Both the position numbers and the translations under genes were made by a program. Positions 1-8,000 of a DNA stretch of 64,000 nucleotides are shown piece by piece; within the stretch, counting starts at the first letter, position 1; each line of letters starts with the position of its first letter. This stretch comes from Streptomyces sp. MMG1121 (lineage in GTDB: Bacteria > Actinomycetota > Actinomycetes > Streptomycetales > Streptomycetaceae): contig NZ_LGDV01000085.1 of the NCBI RefSeq assembly GCF_001280015.1, forward strand, positions 186,001 to 250,000. Direction: 5' to 3'. Under the pieces are notes generated by a model. That model searched no databases. It worked only from the letters and a program-made list of their open reading frames with translations, and was not told the DNA's origin.

Positions 1-1
1 C

Positions 2-625
2 GACCTGGGCTGCGGGGTGGGCGGGCCCGGTCTGCGCGTCGTGGCCCACACCGGTGCGCGGGTGACCGGCATCAGCATCAGCGAGGAGCAGATCAAGACC
101 GCCAACCGGCTGGCGGCCGAGGCCGGGATGGCCGACCGGGCCGTGTTCCAGCACGGCGACGCGATGAAGCTGCCCTTCCCGGACAGGTCGTTCGACGCGG
201 TGATGGCCCTGGAGTCGCTCTGCCACATGCCGGACCGGCAGCAGGCCCTCGGCGAGATCAGCCGTGTGCTGGTCCCGGGCGGCCGGCTCGTCCTGACCGA
301 CGTGTTCGACCGGGCCCCGCGCGGGCAGGCGCGGCACCCGGGCGTCGACAAGTTCTGCCGCGACCTCATGGCGACCATGGCGGACCTCGACGACTATGTC
401 GCGCTACTGCACCGCTGCGGCCTGCGGCCGCGCGCCGTCCTGGACGTCACGGAGCAGACCACGCTGCGCACCGGCCTGGAGCTGCTGAAGACGGCGAGCC
501 TCGACGAGCGCCCCGAGGCCATGGTCGAGAGCAACTTCGCCTTCGCAGACGATGCCTTCCACCCCTCCGACCTGGCCGGCGTCGACAGTTTCGGCTGCCT
601 GCTGGTCACGGCCGAACGCCCGTGA
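2..625 (+). CDS. SAM-dependent class I methyltransferase (5'-truncated by window edge)
   Basis: The reading frame is open from base 2 and enters the window inside motif I (DLGCGVGGPG), so the N-terminus lies to the left. The SAM-binding acidic loop (GISIS), the motif around GDAMKLPFPDRSFDAV and the post-motif LVPGGRLVLTD are all present, as in small-molecule C/O-methyltransferases of the UbiE/erythromycin-type group. The substrate cannot be read from sequence. It is followed, after a hairpin, by an aromatic FAD monooxygenase on the same strand, which suggests the right-hand edge of a natural-product tailoring cluster (inference). The class is certain; the substrate is unknown. Confidence 0.9.
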   Translation, partial: DLGCGVGGPGLRVVAHTGARVTGISISEEQIKTANRLAAEAGMADRAVFQHGDAMKLPFPDRSFDAVMALESLCHMPDRQQALGEISRVLVPGGRLVLTDVFDRAPRGQARHPGVDKFCRDLMATMADLDDYVALLHRCGLRPRAVLDVTEQTTLRTGLELLKTASLDERPEAMVESNFAFADDAFHPSDLAGVDSFGCLLVTAERP

Positions 626-629
626 TACC

Positions 630-668
630 GGGTATCGGGCGACCGCCCCTGCGGGCCGCCCGATACCC
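630..668. terminator. hairpin between methyltransferase and monooxygenase
   Basis: A perfect 12-bp inverted repeat (GGGTATCGGGCG ... CGCCCGATACCC) surrounds a 15-nt loop that can itself pair (CCGC/GCGG). It begins 5 nt after the methyltransferase stop. It could be a terminator or a processing/attenuation hairpin ahead of the monooxygenase. There is no U-tract, which is usual for Streptomyces. Confidence 0.6.
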
Positions 669-708
669 CCGCCACCGGAACGGAACCACCAACGAGAGGC
701 GAGGACGA

Positions 709-2325
709 ATGACGCGTTCCGACGAGTGGACCGACGTGCTGATCGTGGGCGGCGGCCCCGTCGGAATGGCGTTGGCGCTCGACCTGACCTACCGCGGGAT
801 CGACTGCGTCGTCGCCGACGCCGGCGACGGACAGGTCCGGCATCCCAAGGTGAGCACGATCGGTCCGCGCTCGATGGAGCTGTTCCGGCGCTGGGGTGTC
901 GCGGACGCCGTCCGCGGTGCCGGCTGGCCGTCCGACCACTCCCTGGACATCGCCTGGGTCACCAGGGTCGGCGGCCACGAGGTCCACCGCTACCGCCGGG
1001 GCACCGCCGGTGACCGCCCGGCCTTCGCGCACACTCCCGAGCCCGACCAGATGTGCCCGGCGCACTGGCTGAACCCGGTACTGATCCAGGCGGTGGGCGT
1101 CCACCCGGACGGTCCGCTGCGGCTCCGTACCACCGTCGAGCGGGTACGGCAGACCGACGAGCACGTCGCGGCCGACCTCACCGACCACGCCACCGGCACG
1201 ACCGGCACCGTCCGGGCACGCTTCCTGGTCGCCTGCGACGGCGCCTCCTCCCCCATCCGCCAGGCCTGCGGCATCGACGCGCCGGCACGCCACCGCACGC
1301 AGGTCTTCCGCAACATCCTCTTCCGCGCCCCCGAACTCAACGAGCGGCTCGGTGACCGTGCCGCCCTTGTCTACTTCCTCATGCTGTCGTCCACACTGCG
1401 CTTCCCCATGCGCTCGCTGAACGGCCGTGACCTGTACAACCTGGTGGTGGCCGGGGACGACGACACGCCCGACCGGGCCGACCCGCTGTCCCTGATCGGC
1501 GCCGCCCTCGCCGTCGACACACCGGTGGAACTGCTGGGCGACGGCGCATGGCAGCTGACCCACCGCGTCGCCGACCGGTACCGGTCCGGTCGCGTCTTCC
1601 TCGCCGGAGACGCCGCGCACACGCTGTCACCCTCCGGCGGCTTCGGACTGAACACCGGCATCGGCGACGCGGCCGACCTGGGCTGGAAACTCGCCGCCGC
1701 ACTGAACGGCTGGGCCGGGCACCTGCTCCTCGACACCTACGACACCGAGCGCCGGCCGATCGCCGTGGAGAGCCTCCAGGAAGCCAACCTCAACCTGCAA
1801 CGCACCATGCGCAGGCAGGTTCCCCCCGAGATCCACCTGGACGGGCCCGAGGGCGAGCGGGCCCGCCTGAAGATGTCCAAGGTGCTCGAAAGCAGCGGTG
1901 CACAGCGCGAGTTCGACGCCCCGGAGATCCACTTCGGCCTCCGCTACCGCTCCCCGGCCGTCATCGAGGACCCCCGGGTGCCGGTACGTCACGGAAAGCC
2001 GGACGCCGGCTGGCGCCCCGGCAGCGAGCCGGGCTACCGCGCCGCGCACGCGTGGTGGGACGCCGGCACGTCCACGCTCGACCTGTTCGGCCACGGATTC
2101 GTCCTGCTGTGCTTCACCGAGAGCGCCCAACTTCCTTCAGTGGAGCGTGCGTTCGCCGATCGGGGAGTACCGCTCGCGGTTCGCGCCGGGGCCGGTGGGG
2201 AGGTCGCCCGGCTCTACGAACGGTCCTTCGTCCTGGTCCGTCCGGACGGCCATGTCGCGTGGCGCGGGGACGAACTGCCCCGGGATCCGGCGGTGTTCGC
2301 CGACACGGTGCGCGGTGGCGGCTGA
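709..2325 (+). CDS. FAD-dependent aromatic monooxygenase (PheA/TfdB family)
   Basis: 538 residues if started at ATG 709, which is preceded by a purine-rich GAGAGGCGAGG; the longer frame from 622 overlaps the previous gene and the hairpin. The three class A flavin hydroxylase fingerprints are present: GGGPVG (residues about 14-19), the DG motif in VACDGASSPIR (about 177-187), and the GD motif LAGDAAHTLSPSGGFGLN (about 298-315). The C-terminal ~150 residues match the thioredoxin-like tail of phenol hydroxylase-type enzymes. Expected reaction: NAD(P)H- and O2-dependent hydroxylation of an aromatic or polyketide substrate. It may be co-transcribed with the upstream methyltransferase. Substrate unknown. 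Confidence 0.9.
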   Translation: MTRSDEWTDVLIVGGGPVGMALALDLTYRGIDCVVADAGDGQVRHPKVSTIGPRSMELFRRWGVADAVRGAGWPSDHSLDIAWVTRVGGHEVHRYRRGTAGDRPAFAHTPEPDQMCPAHWLNPVLIQAVGVHPDGPLRLRTTVERVRQTDEHVAADLTDHATGTTGTVRARFLVACDGASSPIRQACGIDAPARHRTQVFRNILFRAPELNERLGDRAALVYFLMLSSTLRFPMRSLNGRDLYNLVVAGDDDTPDRADPLSLIGAALAVDTPVELLGDGAWQLTHRVADRYRSGRVFLAGDAAHTLSPSGGFGLNTGIGDAADLGWKLAAALNGWAGHLLLDTYDTERRPIAVESLQEANLNLQRTMRRQVPPEIHLDGPEGERARLKMSKVLESSGAQREFDAPEIHFGLRYRSPAVIEDPRVPVRHGKPDAGWRPGSEPGYRAAHAWWDAGTSTLDLFGHGFVLLCFTESAQLPSVERAFADRGVPLAVRAGAGGEVARLYERSFVLVRPDGHVAWRGDELPRDPAVFADTVRGGG

Positions 2326-2365
2326 ACGGACCGGAACTCGTGTCCGTTTCACGCGGTCGGTGAGG

Positions 2366-2497
2366 TCACCCCTTCAGGCCGTAGAAGCCCATGGGCGAGT
2401 TGGGCCTGAAACCGATGCGGGGATACACGGGTGCCCCCGCGGCGGTCGCGTGCAGGGCGGCGCGGGTCAGGCCGGTGGCCCGGGCGCCCTCGTAGGT
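2366..2497 (-). pseudogene. C-terminal remnant of a GNAT N-acetyltransferase
   Basis: Minus-strand reading ends in a stop at 2368-2366 and gives about 43 residues containing LTRAALHATAAGAPVYPRIG and a final MGFYGLKG. The 'LHAT..G.PVY.R.GF' pattern is the hallmark of the C-terminal beta strands of GNAT acetyltransferases. Nothing of the N-terminal acetyl-CoA-binding part lies upstream, where the dehydrogenase gene ends at 2500. I read it as a decayed acetyltransferase cut by a deletion next to the dehydrogenase. Confidence 0.6.
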
Positions 2498-2499
2498 TG

Positions 2500-3510
2500 T
2501 CAGGCCAGCTGGGACAGGGACTCGCGGCTGACCGCGCCGAGCAGTGGCTCGCCCGCCGTCCAGCGCGCGATCTCCTCGACCGCGTACGCCCCGAGCCGGC
2601 GCACCTCACTGCCCTGGGCGCCGGCGATGTGCGGGGTGACCAGCACGTTCGGCAGGGACAGCAAGGGATGGCCGGGCGGCAGCGGTTCGGGGTCCGTCAC
2701 GTCGAGGTACGCCTCCAGACGACCGGAGGCGCACTCGCGGGTCAGGGCTTCGGTGTCGACGATGGCACCCCGGGCCGTGTTGATCAGCACACCACCGTCC
2801 GGGATGAGCCGGAGCATCCCGGCGTCCAGCAGGCCGGTCGTCTCCGGCAGGAGCGGCGCGTGGACGCTCACCACGTCCGACCGACGGCACAGCTCGGCGA
2901 GTTCGACCCGCTCGGCGCCCAGCCGGCGTGCCTCCTCGTGCGACACGTACGGATCGCTCAGCAGCAGCCGGTGACCGGCGTCGGAGCGGCTCAGCCCGGC
3001 CAGCACGCCGCGCCCGATGCGGGAGGCGCCCACGATCCCCACCGTGCTCCCGTCGGCGCCCCGGCGGCTCGCGACGGCCGACCAGCCGTCGCCGCAGCCG
3101 GCCGCCATGGTCAGGGTGCGCCGCGCGGCGAGTGTGACGAGGGCCAGCGTGTAGGAGACGACCGGGCCGGCGTTCGCATCGGCGGCCGACGACACGACGA
3201 TCCCGCGTTCCCACACCGCCTCGCTCACCAGCGACTTGACGCTGCCGGCGGCGTGCATCACGGCGCGCAGCCGGGGTGCACGGGCCAACACGTCGGGGGT
3301 GAGGCGAGGGCAGCCCCAGCCGCTGATGAGGATCTCCGCCTCGGCCAGCCCGGCGGGGAACGCCGCTCGCGAGGACGGGTGGCCCGGGGCGAACTGGACC
3401 AGCGTGGCGAGCCGTTCGCGCAGTTCTCCGGGCAGCACCTGATCGACGATGGCGGGATCCATGACGCACACCGCCCGGGGCAGGTCGGTGCGATCGGTTC
3501 GGGAGGTCAT
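2500..3510 (-). CDS. D-isomer-specific 2-hydroxyacid dehydrogenase (phosphoglycerate dehydrogenase-like)
   Basis: 336 residues. The Rossmann motif is TVGIVGASRIGRGVL (about residues 160-175), so the usual GxGxxG reads GASRIG, with Ser for the middle Gly. Catalytic residues of the family are visible: Arg in INTARGAIVD, Glu in the DPEPLPPGHPL segment and His in VTPHIAGAQGSE (about 295). NAD(P)-dependent reduction of a 2-keto acid is expected. There is no ACT or ASB domain, so it is probably not a biosynthetic SerA. It starts at ATG 3510 behind AAAGAGGG and downstream of an unusual 8-bp repeat tract (3531-3570). Physiological substrate unknown. Confidence 0.88.
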   Translation of the reverse strand: MTSRTDRTDLPRAVCVMDPAIVDQVLPGELRERLATLVQFAPGHPSSRAAFPAGLAEAEILISGWGCPRLTPDVLARAPRLRAVMHAAGSVKSLVSEAVWERGIVVSSAADANAGPVVSYTLALVTLAARRTLTMAAGCGDGWSAVASRRGADGSTVGIVGASRIGRGVLAGLSRSDAGHRLLLSDPYVSHEEARRLGAERVELAELCRRSDVVSVHAPLLPETTGLLDAGMLRLIPDGGVLINTARGAIVDTEALTRECASGRLEAYLDVTDPEPLPPGHPLLSLPNVLVTPHIAGAQGSEVRRLGAYAVEEIARWTAGEPLLGAVSRESLSQLA

Positions 3511-3530
3511 GCGGTGCGGCCCTCTTTCGG

Positions 3531-3570
3531 TCCGTGTATCCGTGGATCCGTATATCCGTGTGTCCGTGCA
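3531..3570. repeat. five 8-bp tandem repeats upstream of the dehydrogenase gene
   Basis: Five consecutive copies of TCCGTnnn with exact 8-bp spacing: TCCGTGTA, TCCGTGGA, TCCGTATA, TCCGTGTG, TCCGTGCA. They begin 20 bp upstream of the start codon of the minus-strand 2-hydroxyacid dehydrogenase, that is, in its leader or promoter. They could be a cooperative binding array or a slippage-prone spacer. Confidence 0.85.
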
Positions 3571-3578
3571 GACAACGA

Positions 3579-3606
3579 CCGGCCCCCGGCGCGGGCCGGG
3601 GGCCGG
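3579..3606. terminator. strong hairpin terminator after the CBS-domain gene
   Basis: Perfect 12-bp GC stem (CCGGCCCCCGGC / GCCGGGGGCCGG) with a GCGG loop, 50 bp past the stop of the minus-strand CBS gene and before the next minus-strand gene. Typical GC-rich actinomycete terminator. Confidence 0.8.
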
Positions 3607-3655
3607 GGTGAGGGGTATGAGGCGCCTCAGGGCAGGCTTATCACAGGCGGGCGAG

Positions 3656-4075
3656 CTACGCGTACACCCGCTGTACGAACTCCACGAGTTGGTTGTCGTT
3701 GAGGTGCCGGGCTATGTCGGCCTCGCTGATCATGCCGATCACGCGCTTGTTCTCGACCACCGGAAGGCGCTTGATCTGGCGGCCCTGCATCTCTCGCAGG
3801 GCATCGGAGATGTCGGAGGCGGCGTCGACCCAGCGCGGTGTGCCCTCGCAGATGTCGCCGCAGGTCACCCGCGCGGGGTCGTGACCGGAGGCGACACACT
3901 TCACCACGATGTCGCGGTCGGTGATGATGCCGCACATACGGTCACCGTTGTCGGGGTCACTGACCGGGAGCGCGCCCACTCCGTGGTCCCGCATCAGCTG
4001 TGCCGCGCGGTCCAGCGTCTCGTACCGGGGTATCCACTGGGCACCCGGGTGCATGATGTCTTTCGCAGTCGTCAT
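3656..4075 (-). CDS. paired CBS-domain protein
   Basis: 139 residues from ATG 4075, which has a GGAGGGA ribosome site 6 nt upstream; the longer frame to 4540 overlaps the divergent hydrolase and lacks support. Two CBS motifs fill the protein: residues about 8-63 (GALPVSDPDNGDRMCGIITD) and about 72-130 (RLPVVENKRVIGMISEADI). Stand-alone CBS pairs bind adenine nucleotides and act as energy or redox sensors. Streptomyces have many of these small proteins. No partner domain is fused, and the partner is not evident from the neighbours. Confidence 0.88.
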   Translation of the reverse strand: MTTAKDIMHPGAQWIPRYETLDRAAQLMRDHGVGALPVSDPDNGDRMCGIITDRDIVVKCVASGHDPARVTCGDICEGTPRWVDAASDISDALREMQGRQIKRLPVVENKRVIGMISEADIARHLNDNQLVEFVQRVYA

Positions 4076-4229
4076 CGCTGTTCCCTCCATCCTCAGCCAG
4101 CGTGCACCCGGCGCATGGCGATGTCCTGTTGGGCTTTCAATCGGTAGCCGGACGCGCACCGGGGTAGGTGACATATGCAGAAGGCAGTGACAAACGACCG
4201 AGGATCTTCGCGGTCCTCCGGGGAAGTCG

Positions 4230-4895
4230 ATGACCATGATGTCCGAGACGGTCGTGGTGCCCGCCGCCGGCGCCGCGCTCCCTGGTGATCTGGTGGTGCC
4301 GGAGTCCGCACGGGCGGTGGTGCTGTTCGCACACGGCAGCGGCAGTTCCCGGCACAGTCCGCGCAACCGGGCGGTCGCCGCCGCGCTGCGGGAGGCCGGG
4401 TTGGCCACCTTGCTGATCGACCTGCTGACCGAGGCGGAGGAGCGCCGGGACATCGTGACCGGCGAGCACCGCTTCGACATCGCGTTGCTGGGGCGCCGCC
4501 TCGTGGCCGCCATGGAGTGGCTCGGCACCCAGCCCGGCACCCGTGACCTGCCCGTCGTCCTCTTCGGCGCCAGTACCGGCGCCGCCGCCGCCCTCCGGGC
4601 CGCCGCCGAGCGCCCCGCGCGCGTCCTGACCGTGGTCTCCCGGGGCGGGCGGCCCGATCTGGCGGGCGACGCGCTGCCCGCCGTACGCGCACCCGTCCTG
4701 CTGGTCGTCGGCGGTCAGGACCACGAGGTGCTGCGGCTCAACGAGGAGGCCGCACGGCGGCTCGGGTCCGCCGCTTCCCTGCGGGTGGTCCCGGGAGCCA
4801 CCCACCTGTTCGAGGAACCCGGCGCCCTGGAGCAGGTCGCCGACACGGTCCGCCGGTGGTGCGAGGAGTGTCTGCGCGAGGCCTCGGCGGAGTAG
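4230..4895 (+). CDS. alpha/beta hydrolase, dienelactone hydrolase-like
   Basis: 221 residues. After the first beta strand come FAHGSGSSRHSPRNR (oxyanion region), then the nucleophile elbow VLFGASTGAAAALRAA with Ser in GASTG (about residue 113), Asp in VGGQDHEVL (about 163) and His in PGATHLFEEPG (about 190), giving a complete Ser-Asp-His triad. Related genes in actinomycetes often sit next to phosphoribosyltransferases or stress genes; here it is divergent from the CBS gene. Two further in-frame ATGs (4236, 4239) are possible starts. Substrate not predictable. Confidence 0.85.
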   Translation: MTMMSETVVVPAAGAALPGDLVVPESARAVVLFAHGSGSSRHSPRNRAVAAALREAGLATLLIDLLTEAEERRDIVTGEHRFDIALLGRRLVAAMEWLGTQPGTRDLPVVLFGASTGAAAALRAAAERPARVLTVVSRGGRPDLAGDALPAVRAPVLLVVGGQDHEVLRLNEEAARRLGSAASLRVVPGATHLFEEPGALEQVADTVRRWCEECLREASAE

Positions 4896-4917
4896 GAACC
4901 GGACGCGGCGGAGCCGC

Positions 4918-6039
4918 TCACCGGACCGTCCCCGGTCCTGGTACGAGGCTGAGCGTGCCGTCGGGCTCCAGGCCGACGCGGACGCCGTGACTGATCCGGG
5001 CGAGGGTCGCGCGCAGCCAGGCACGGTCCTCGTCCCCTGCACGCTCCAGCCGCATCCGCCGCGCCCGGAAGGGGAACAGCCGCACGCCGGTCAGGCACCC
5101 GGTGTCCGCGTCCACGGAGACGAGATAGCCCAGTCGGAGGTCGTCGCGGTACTGCTCGTAGCCCGAGATGCCCTCGTAGTCGTCGATGAAGTCGCCGCAG
5201 CCGTAGAGGATCAGCCGGCCCCGGTACACCTCGGCGGAGCGGGGGTGGTGCGAGGAGTGCCCGTGGACGATGTCGACGCCGCCGTCGATCAGGGCATGGG
5301 CGAAGCGCTTCTGGTCGCGGGGGACGAGATAGCCCCAGTTGGAGCCCCAGTGGACCGACACGACGACGATGTCGCCGGGCCGCCTCGCCCCTCGCACCCG
5401 CGCCGCCAGCCGCGTCGCGGTCACGGCCGACGGCTCCCGCAGGCAAGCGACGCCGGGCCGGTCCTCGGTCGCGGCCCAGTCGGGCGGGATGCCGCTGGAC
5501 AGCGCGCCGAGGGCGAGGACCAGTACGCGGCGGCCGGACCCGAGGGGGACTGTCACGGGCGCGTGGGCCTCGTCGGCGTCGCGCCCGGCACCCACCGTCC
5601 GCGTCCCCGCCGCGTCCAGCGCCTCCAGCGTTTCCGCCAGGCCAGGTCGGCCGAAGTCCAGCACATGGTTGTTGGCCAGGACGCACACGTCGGGCCGGGC
5701 CACGGTCAGGGCGGGCAGGTTGGCCGGGTGCATGCGGTAGTGGACCGCCTTGCCGGGCGCGAATTCGTCACTGTCCGTGACAGCCGTTTCCAGATTCACG
5801 ATCCGGGCGTCAGGGGCGAACCGCTCCAGCACCCGGAGCGCCTCGCCCCACGGCCAGGCCGGTTCCACCGGGGCGGGGATCGGGCCGCTGACCGCCTCGG
5901 CCAGCTCGACGTACGACCGGGCGTCCGTGACGTAGCCCTCGCGCAGCTCCGGGTTCCCGGGGTGCGGGAGGATCTGGTCGACGCCGCGCCCGAGCATCAC
6001 GTCACCGCACAGGAACAGCGTCACCGTGCCGCCGCCCAT
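4918..6039 (-). CDS. CapA family protein (poly-gamma-glutamate capsule-like metallophosphatase fold)
   Basis: 373 residues with the PGA_cap signature: FLCGDVMLGRG at the N-terminus, IVNLETAVT, LANNHVLDFG, SVHWGSNWGY, HGHSSHHPRS and YGCGDFIDDYEG. These Asp, Asn and His residues form the calcineurin-like metal site of CapA/PgsA homologues. There is no signal peptide or transmembrane anchor, unlike true capsule CapA, so a cytoplasmic phosphatase-like or cell-envelope role is possible. No capB/capC neighbours are present, which argues against capsule synthesis. Confidence 0.88.
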   Translation of the reverse strand: MGGGTVTLFLCGDVMLGRGVDQILPHPGNPELREGYVTDARSYVELAEAVSGPIPAPVEPAWPWGEALRVLERFAPDARIVNLETAVTDSDEFAPGKAVHYRMHPANLPALTVARPDVCVLANNHVLDFGRPGLAETLEALDAAGTRTVGAGRDADEAHAPVTVPLGSGRRVLVLALGALSSGIPPDWAATEDRPGVACLREPSAVTATRLAARVRGARRPGDIVVVSVHWGSNWGYLVPRDQKRFAHALIDGGVDIVHGHSSHHPRSAEVYRGRLILYGCGDFIDDYEGISGYEQYRDDLRLGYLVSVDADTGCLTGVRLFPFRARRMRLERAGDEDRAWLRATLARISHGVRVGLEPDGTLSLVPGPGTVR

Positions 6040-6070
6040 ACCCCCACCGTAAGACGGAGACCGCCCTGGC

Positions 6071-6496
6071 TCAGGCCGCCGCGTGCAGCGTCGCCACGGC
6101 GAACACCGCCGTCACCCACGTCCACAGCACGGACAGGGCGACATGTCCCGCCGTCCGCAACCGATGGCCCCGCCACAGACGCGGCGAGAAGTAGGCGAAC
6201 TCCATCACCCAGCGCACGCCCCAGAACAGTGTCTGCCCGCACAGCAGCACGGTCGGCAGGGGATCACCGCTCAGCAGTTCCCGGGCGAACGCCAGCGGCA
6301 GCACGCCGAGCAGGACACAGGTGAGCCCGATGAAGAACAGGTGCGCGTACGACACCTGCCGGGTCAGCAGGCTGGTCCCGCCGAGGTCGCCCGGCCAGCC
6401 CAGGATGCGGGGCAGCACCGCATGCAGCAGGCCCATACCGATGAGGGCCACTCCGACCAGGCGCAACTGCGCGGTGAGCGCGAGCAGTTGGGTCAT
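6071..6496 (-). CDS. small four-helix membrane protein (last gene of the five-gene cassette)
   Basis: 141 residues from ATG 6496, whose ATGA overlaps the stop of the upstream methyltransferase. Four hydrophobic segments at roughly residues 10-30, 50-72, 82-100 and 115-138. No recognisable catalytic motif. The N-terminus (LVGVALIGMGLLHAVLP) resembles small actinomycete integral membrane proteins of unknown function. Because it is translationally coupled to four other genes it probably works with them at the membrane. Function unknown. Confidence 0.75.
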   Translation of the reverse strand: MTQLLALTAQLRLVGVALIGMGLLHAVLPRILGWPGDLGGTSLLTRQVSYAHLFFIGLTCVLLGVLPLAFARELLSGDPLPTVLLCGQTLFWGVRWVMEFAYFSPRLWRGHRLRTAGHVALSVLWTWVTAVFAVATLHAAA

Positions 6497-7239
6497 GCGG
6501 CGCCCCTGGTGAAGGCGAACGCCGTGACCAGTGCGGCGATCCGGCGCTCGGCCGTCGGACGCAGCCCGGCGTGCGCGGCGAGCCGCAGCCACTCCGAGCG
6601 GGGCAGGAAGTGCCAGGCGCCCGGCCCGAAGACGGCCGTGTTCGGGCCGTCCCTGAGGTGTTCCACCAGGACCAGCCGCCCGCCGGGGCGCAGCGCTCGG
6701 GCGCATTCCCCGAACAGCCGCTCCCTGTCCCCCGCCCTGCGCAGTTCGTGGGCGGCGAAGACCAGGAAGACGGCGTCCGCCAGGCCCGACGGCACGGGAA
6801 GGGCATCCGGCCGGCCGGGCAGGGCCTGCGGCGGCTGAGGCACCCGGCGCCGGGCACGGCGCACCGATCCCTCGGTCATCACGGCCGGGTCGTAGAGGTC
6901 GACGGTGGTCTGCCGGGAGGCGGGCCAGCGGACGGCCAGCGCGGCGCTCGCCTCGTCGAGTCCGGTGGCCACCACCAGGTGCGTGGAGGGTGCTTGCGGC
7001 AGCAGCGGGTCCAGCCAGTCGTAGTCGTACAGCTCCGAGCGGTCGTAGACGAACCAGCTGGCGGCCGTGGCGGAAGCGAGCAGACCGATCGCGGTTGCCG
7101 AGCCCGCGCGGGCGATGGTGCGCAGCGGGTACGGCAGCCGTCGGGCGAGTACGGCACAGGCGGCGGCGGTGGCCAGACCGGCGGCGTACCGCGGCCAGTT
7201 GTACGCGATGACGTCCCGGACTCCCGATCTGCGGATCAC
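6493..7239 (-). CDS. membrane-anchored class I methyltransferase-like protein
   Basis: 248 residues from GTG 7239 (GTGA overlap with the stop of the DUF2071 gene). Two N-terminal hydrophobic helices (about 16-35 and 45-64) precede a Rossmann-type domain: THLVVATGLDEASAALA, an acidic beta-2 end at VDLYDPAV, LADAVFLVFAAHEL and the ALRPGGRLVLVEH post-motif. The glycine-rich motif I is degenerate (VATGLDEAS instead of ExGxGxG), so SAM binding is likely but not certain. The anchor suggests a lipid or membrane-embedded substrate (inference). Confidence 0.75.
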   Translation of the reverse strand: MIRRSGVRDVIAYNWPRYAAGLATAAACAVLARRLPYPLRTIARAGSATAIGLLASATAASWFVYDRSELYDYDWLDPLLPQAPSTHLVVATGLDEASAALAVRWPASRQTTVDLYDPAVMTEGSVRRARRRVPQPPQALPGRPDALPVPSGLADAVFLVFAAHELRRAGDRERLFGECARALRPGGRLVLVEHLRDGPNTAVFGPGAWHFLPRSEWLRLAAHAGLRPTAERRIAALVTAFAFTRGAA

Positions 7240-8000
7240 CGCACGCTCCCGCTCTCGCTGCGGCGCACGCCTCGCTCCCAGCCGTACGCCAGGTCGGCGA
7301 CGTGGAAGGCGTTGGCGAGGACCGGTCGTGTGCCGGCCAGCGGGCCGTGGTCGAAGAAGGTCAGGCGGCGGACGTCGACCGAGACCGGCTGCGGGTCCCA
7401 GTGCGCGCGGAACGCCTTGATCACGATCACCGACCGGGTCTGCGGCTCGTACTCGAAGGTGTACGGGAGCGGCCCGGCGAAGCGGCGGGCGGCGCGGGCG
7501 TCCGCGAAGGGGCTGCCCGCGGGCAGCGGTGCCGGGGCGCTGCCGAGATCCGCCCGCACATCGAGGTCCGCGCGGCCGTCGCGGCTGTCCACGCGGAACT
7601 CCAGCGAGTCGCCCTCGACGCGGGCACCGATCCTGGCCAGGCGGTAGTTGTAGCGGGTCAGCAGATTGCCTGCGCACATCATCAGCCTGCGGTCGGTGTC
7701 GCTGCGCAGGATGCGCAGTCCGCGCATGACGCGGCCGCCCGGAGTGCGGAAACGGGTGAAGACGCGGTAACCGGTCAGCAGATGGTCCGCCCCGAGCCGG
7801 GCGGGCAGCACGGCGGGGCGCAGGGCGCGGGTGTCCACCAGCGCGACCGCCACGAACCCGTGCTCCCCGTACGTCTCCAGTTCCATGCCCGGTGGGACCA
7901 GCGGGCGCAGCGCCTCGGCGGGCAGCGCGTAGGTCAGCACCAGGGAGTGGGCGAAGTGCGTGCGGATCGCGACGGGATGACGTTGCAGCAGATGCCTCAC
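7236..8000 (-). CDS. DUF2071 (YqjF-like) protein
   Basis: 254 residues from GTG 8000, which overlaps the preceding stop by 4 nt. Characteristic DUF2071 features: an early LRPLVPPGMELETYGEHGFV segment ('P.G...D...G.A.v..V'), the central VFTRFRTPGGRVMRGLRIL and MMCAGNLLTRYNYR, and a C-terminal VDVRRLTFFDHGPL. The fold belongs to the acetoacetate decarboxylase-like barrel superfamily, whose known members decarboxylate or bind small acids, but no activity has been assigned to DUF2071 itself. It is embedded in a translationally coupled cassette with a BtaA-like transferase. Confidence 0.8.
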   Translation of the reverse strand: MRHLLQRHPVAIRTHFAHSLVLTYALPAEALRPLVPPGMELETYGEHGFVAVALVDTRALRPAVLPARLGADHLLTGYRVFTRFRTPGGRVMRGLRILRSDTDRRLMMCAGNLLTRYNYRLARIGARVEGDSLEFRVDSRDGRADLDVRADLGSAPAPLPAGSPFADARAARRFAGPLPYTFEYEPQTRSVIVIKAFRAHWDPQPVSVDVRRLTFFDHGPLAGTRPVLANAFHVADLAYGWERGVRRSESGSVR

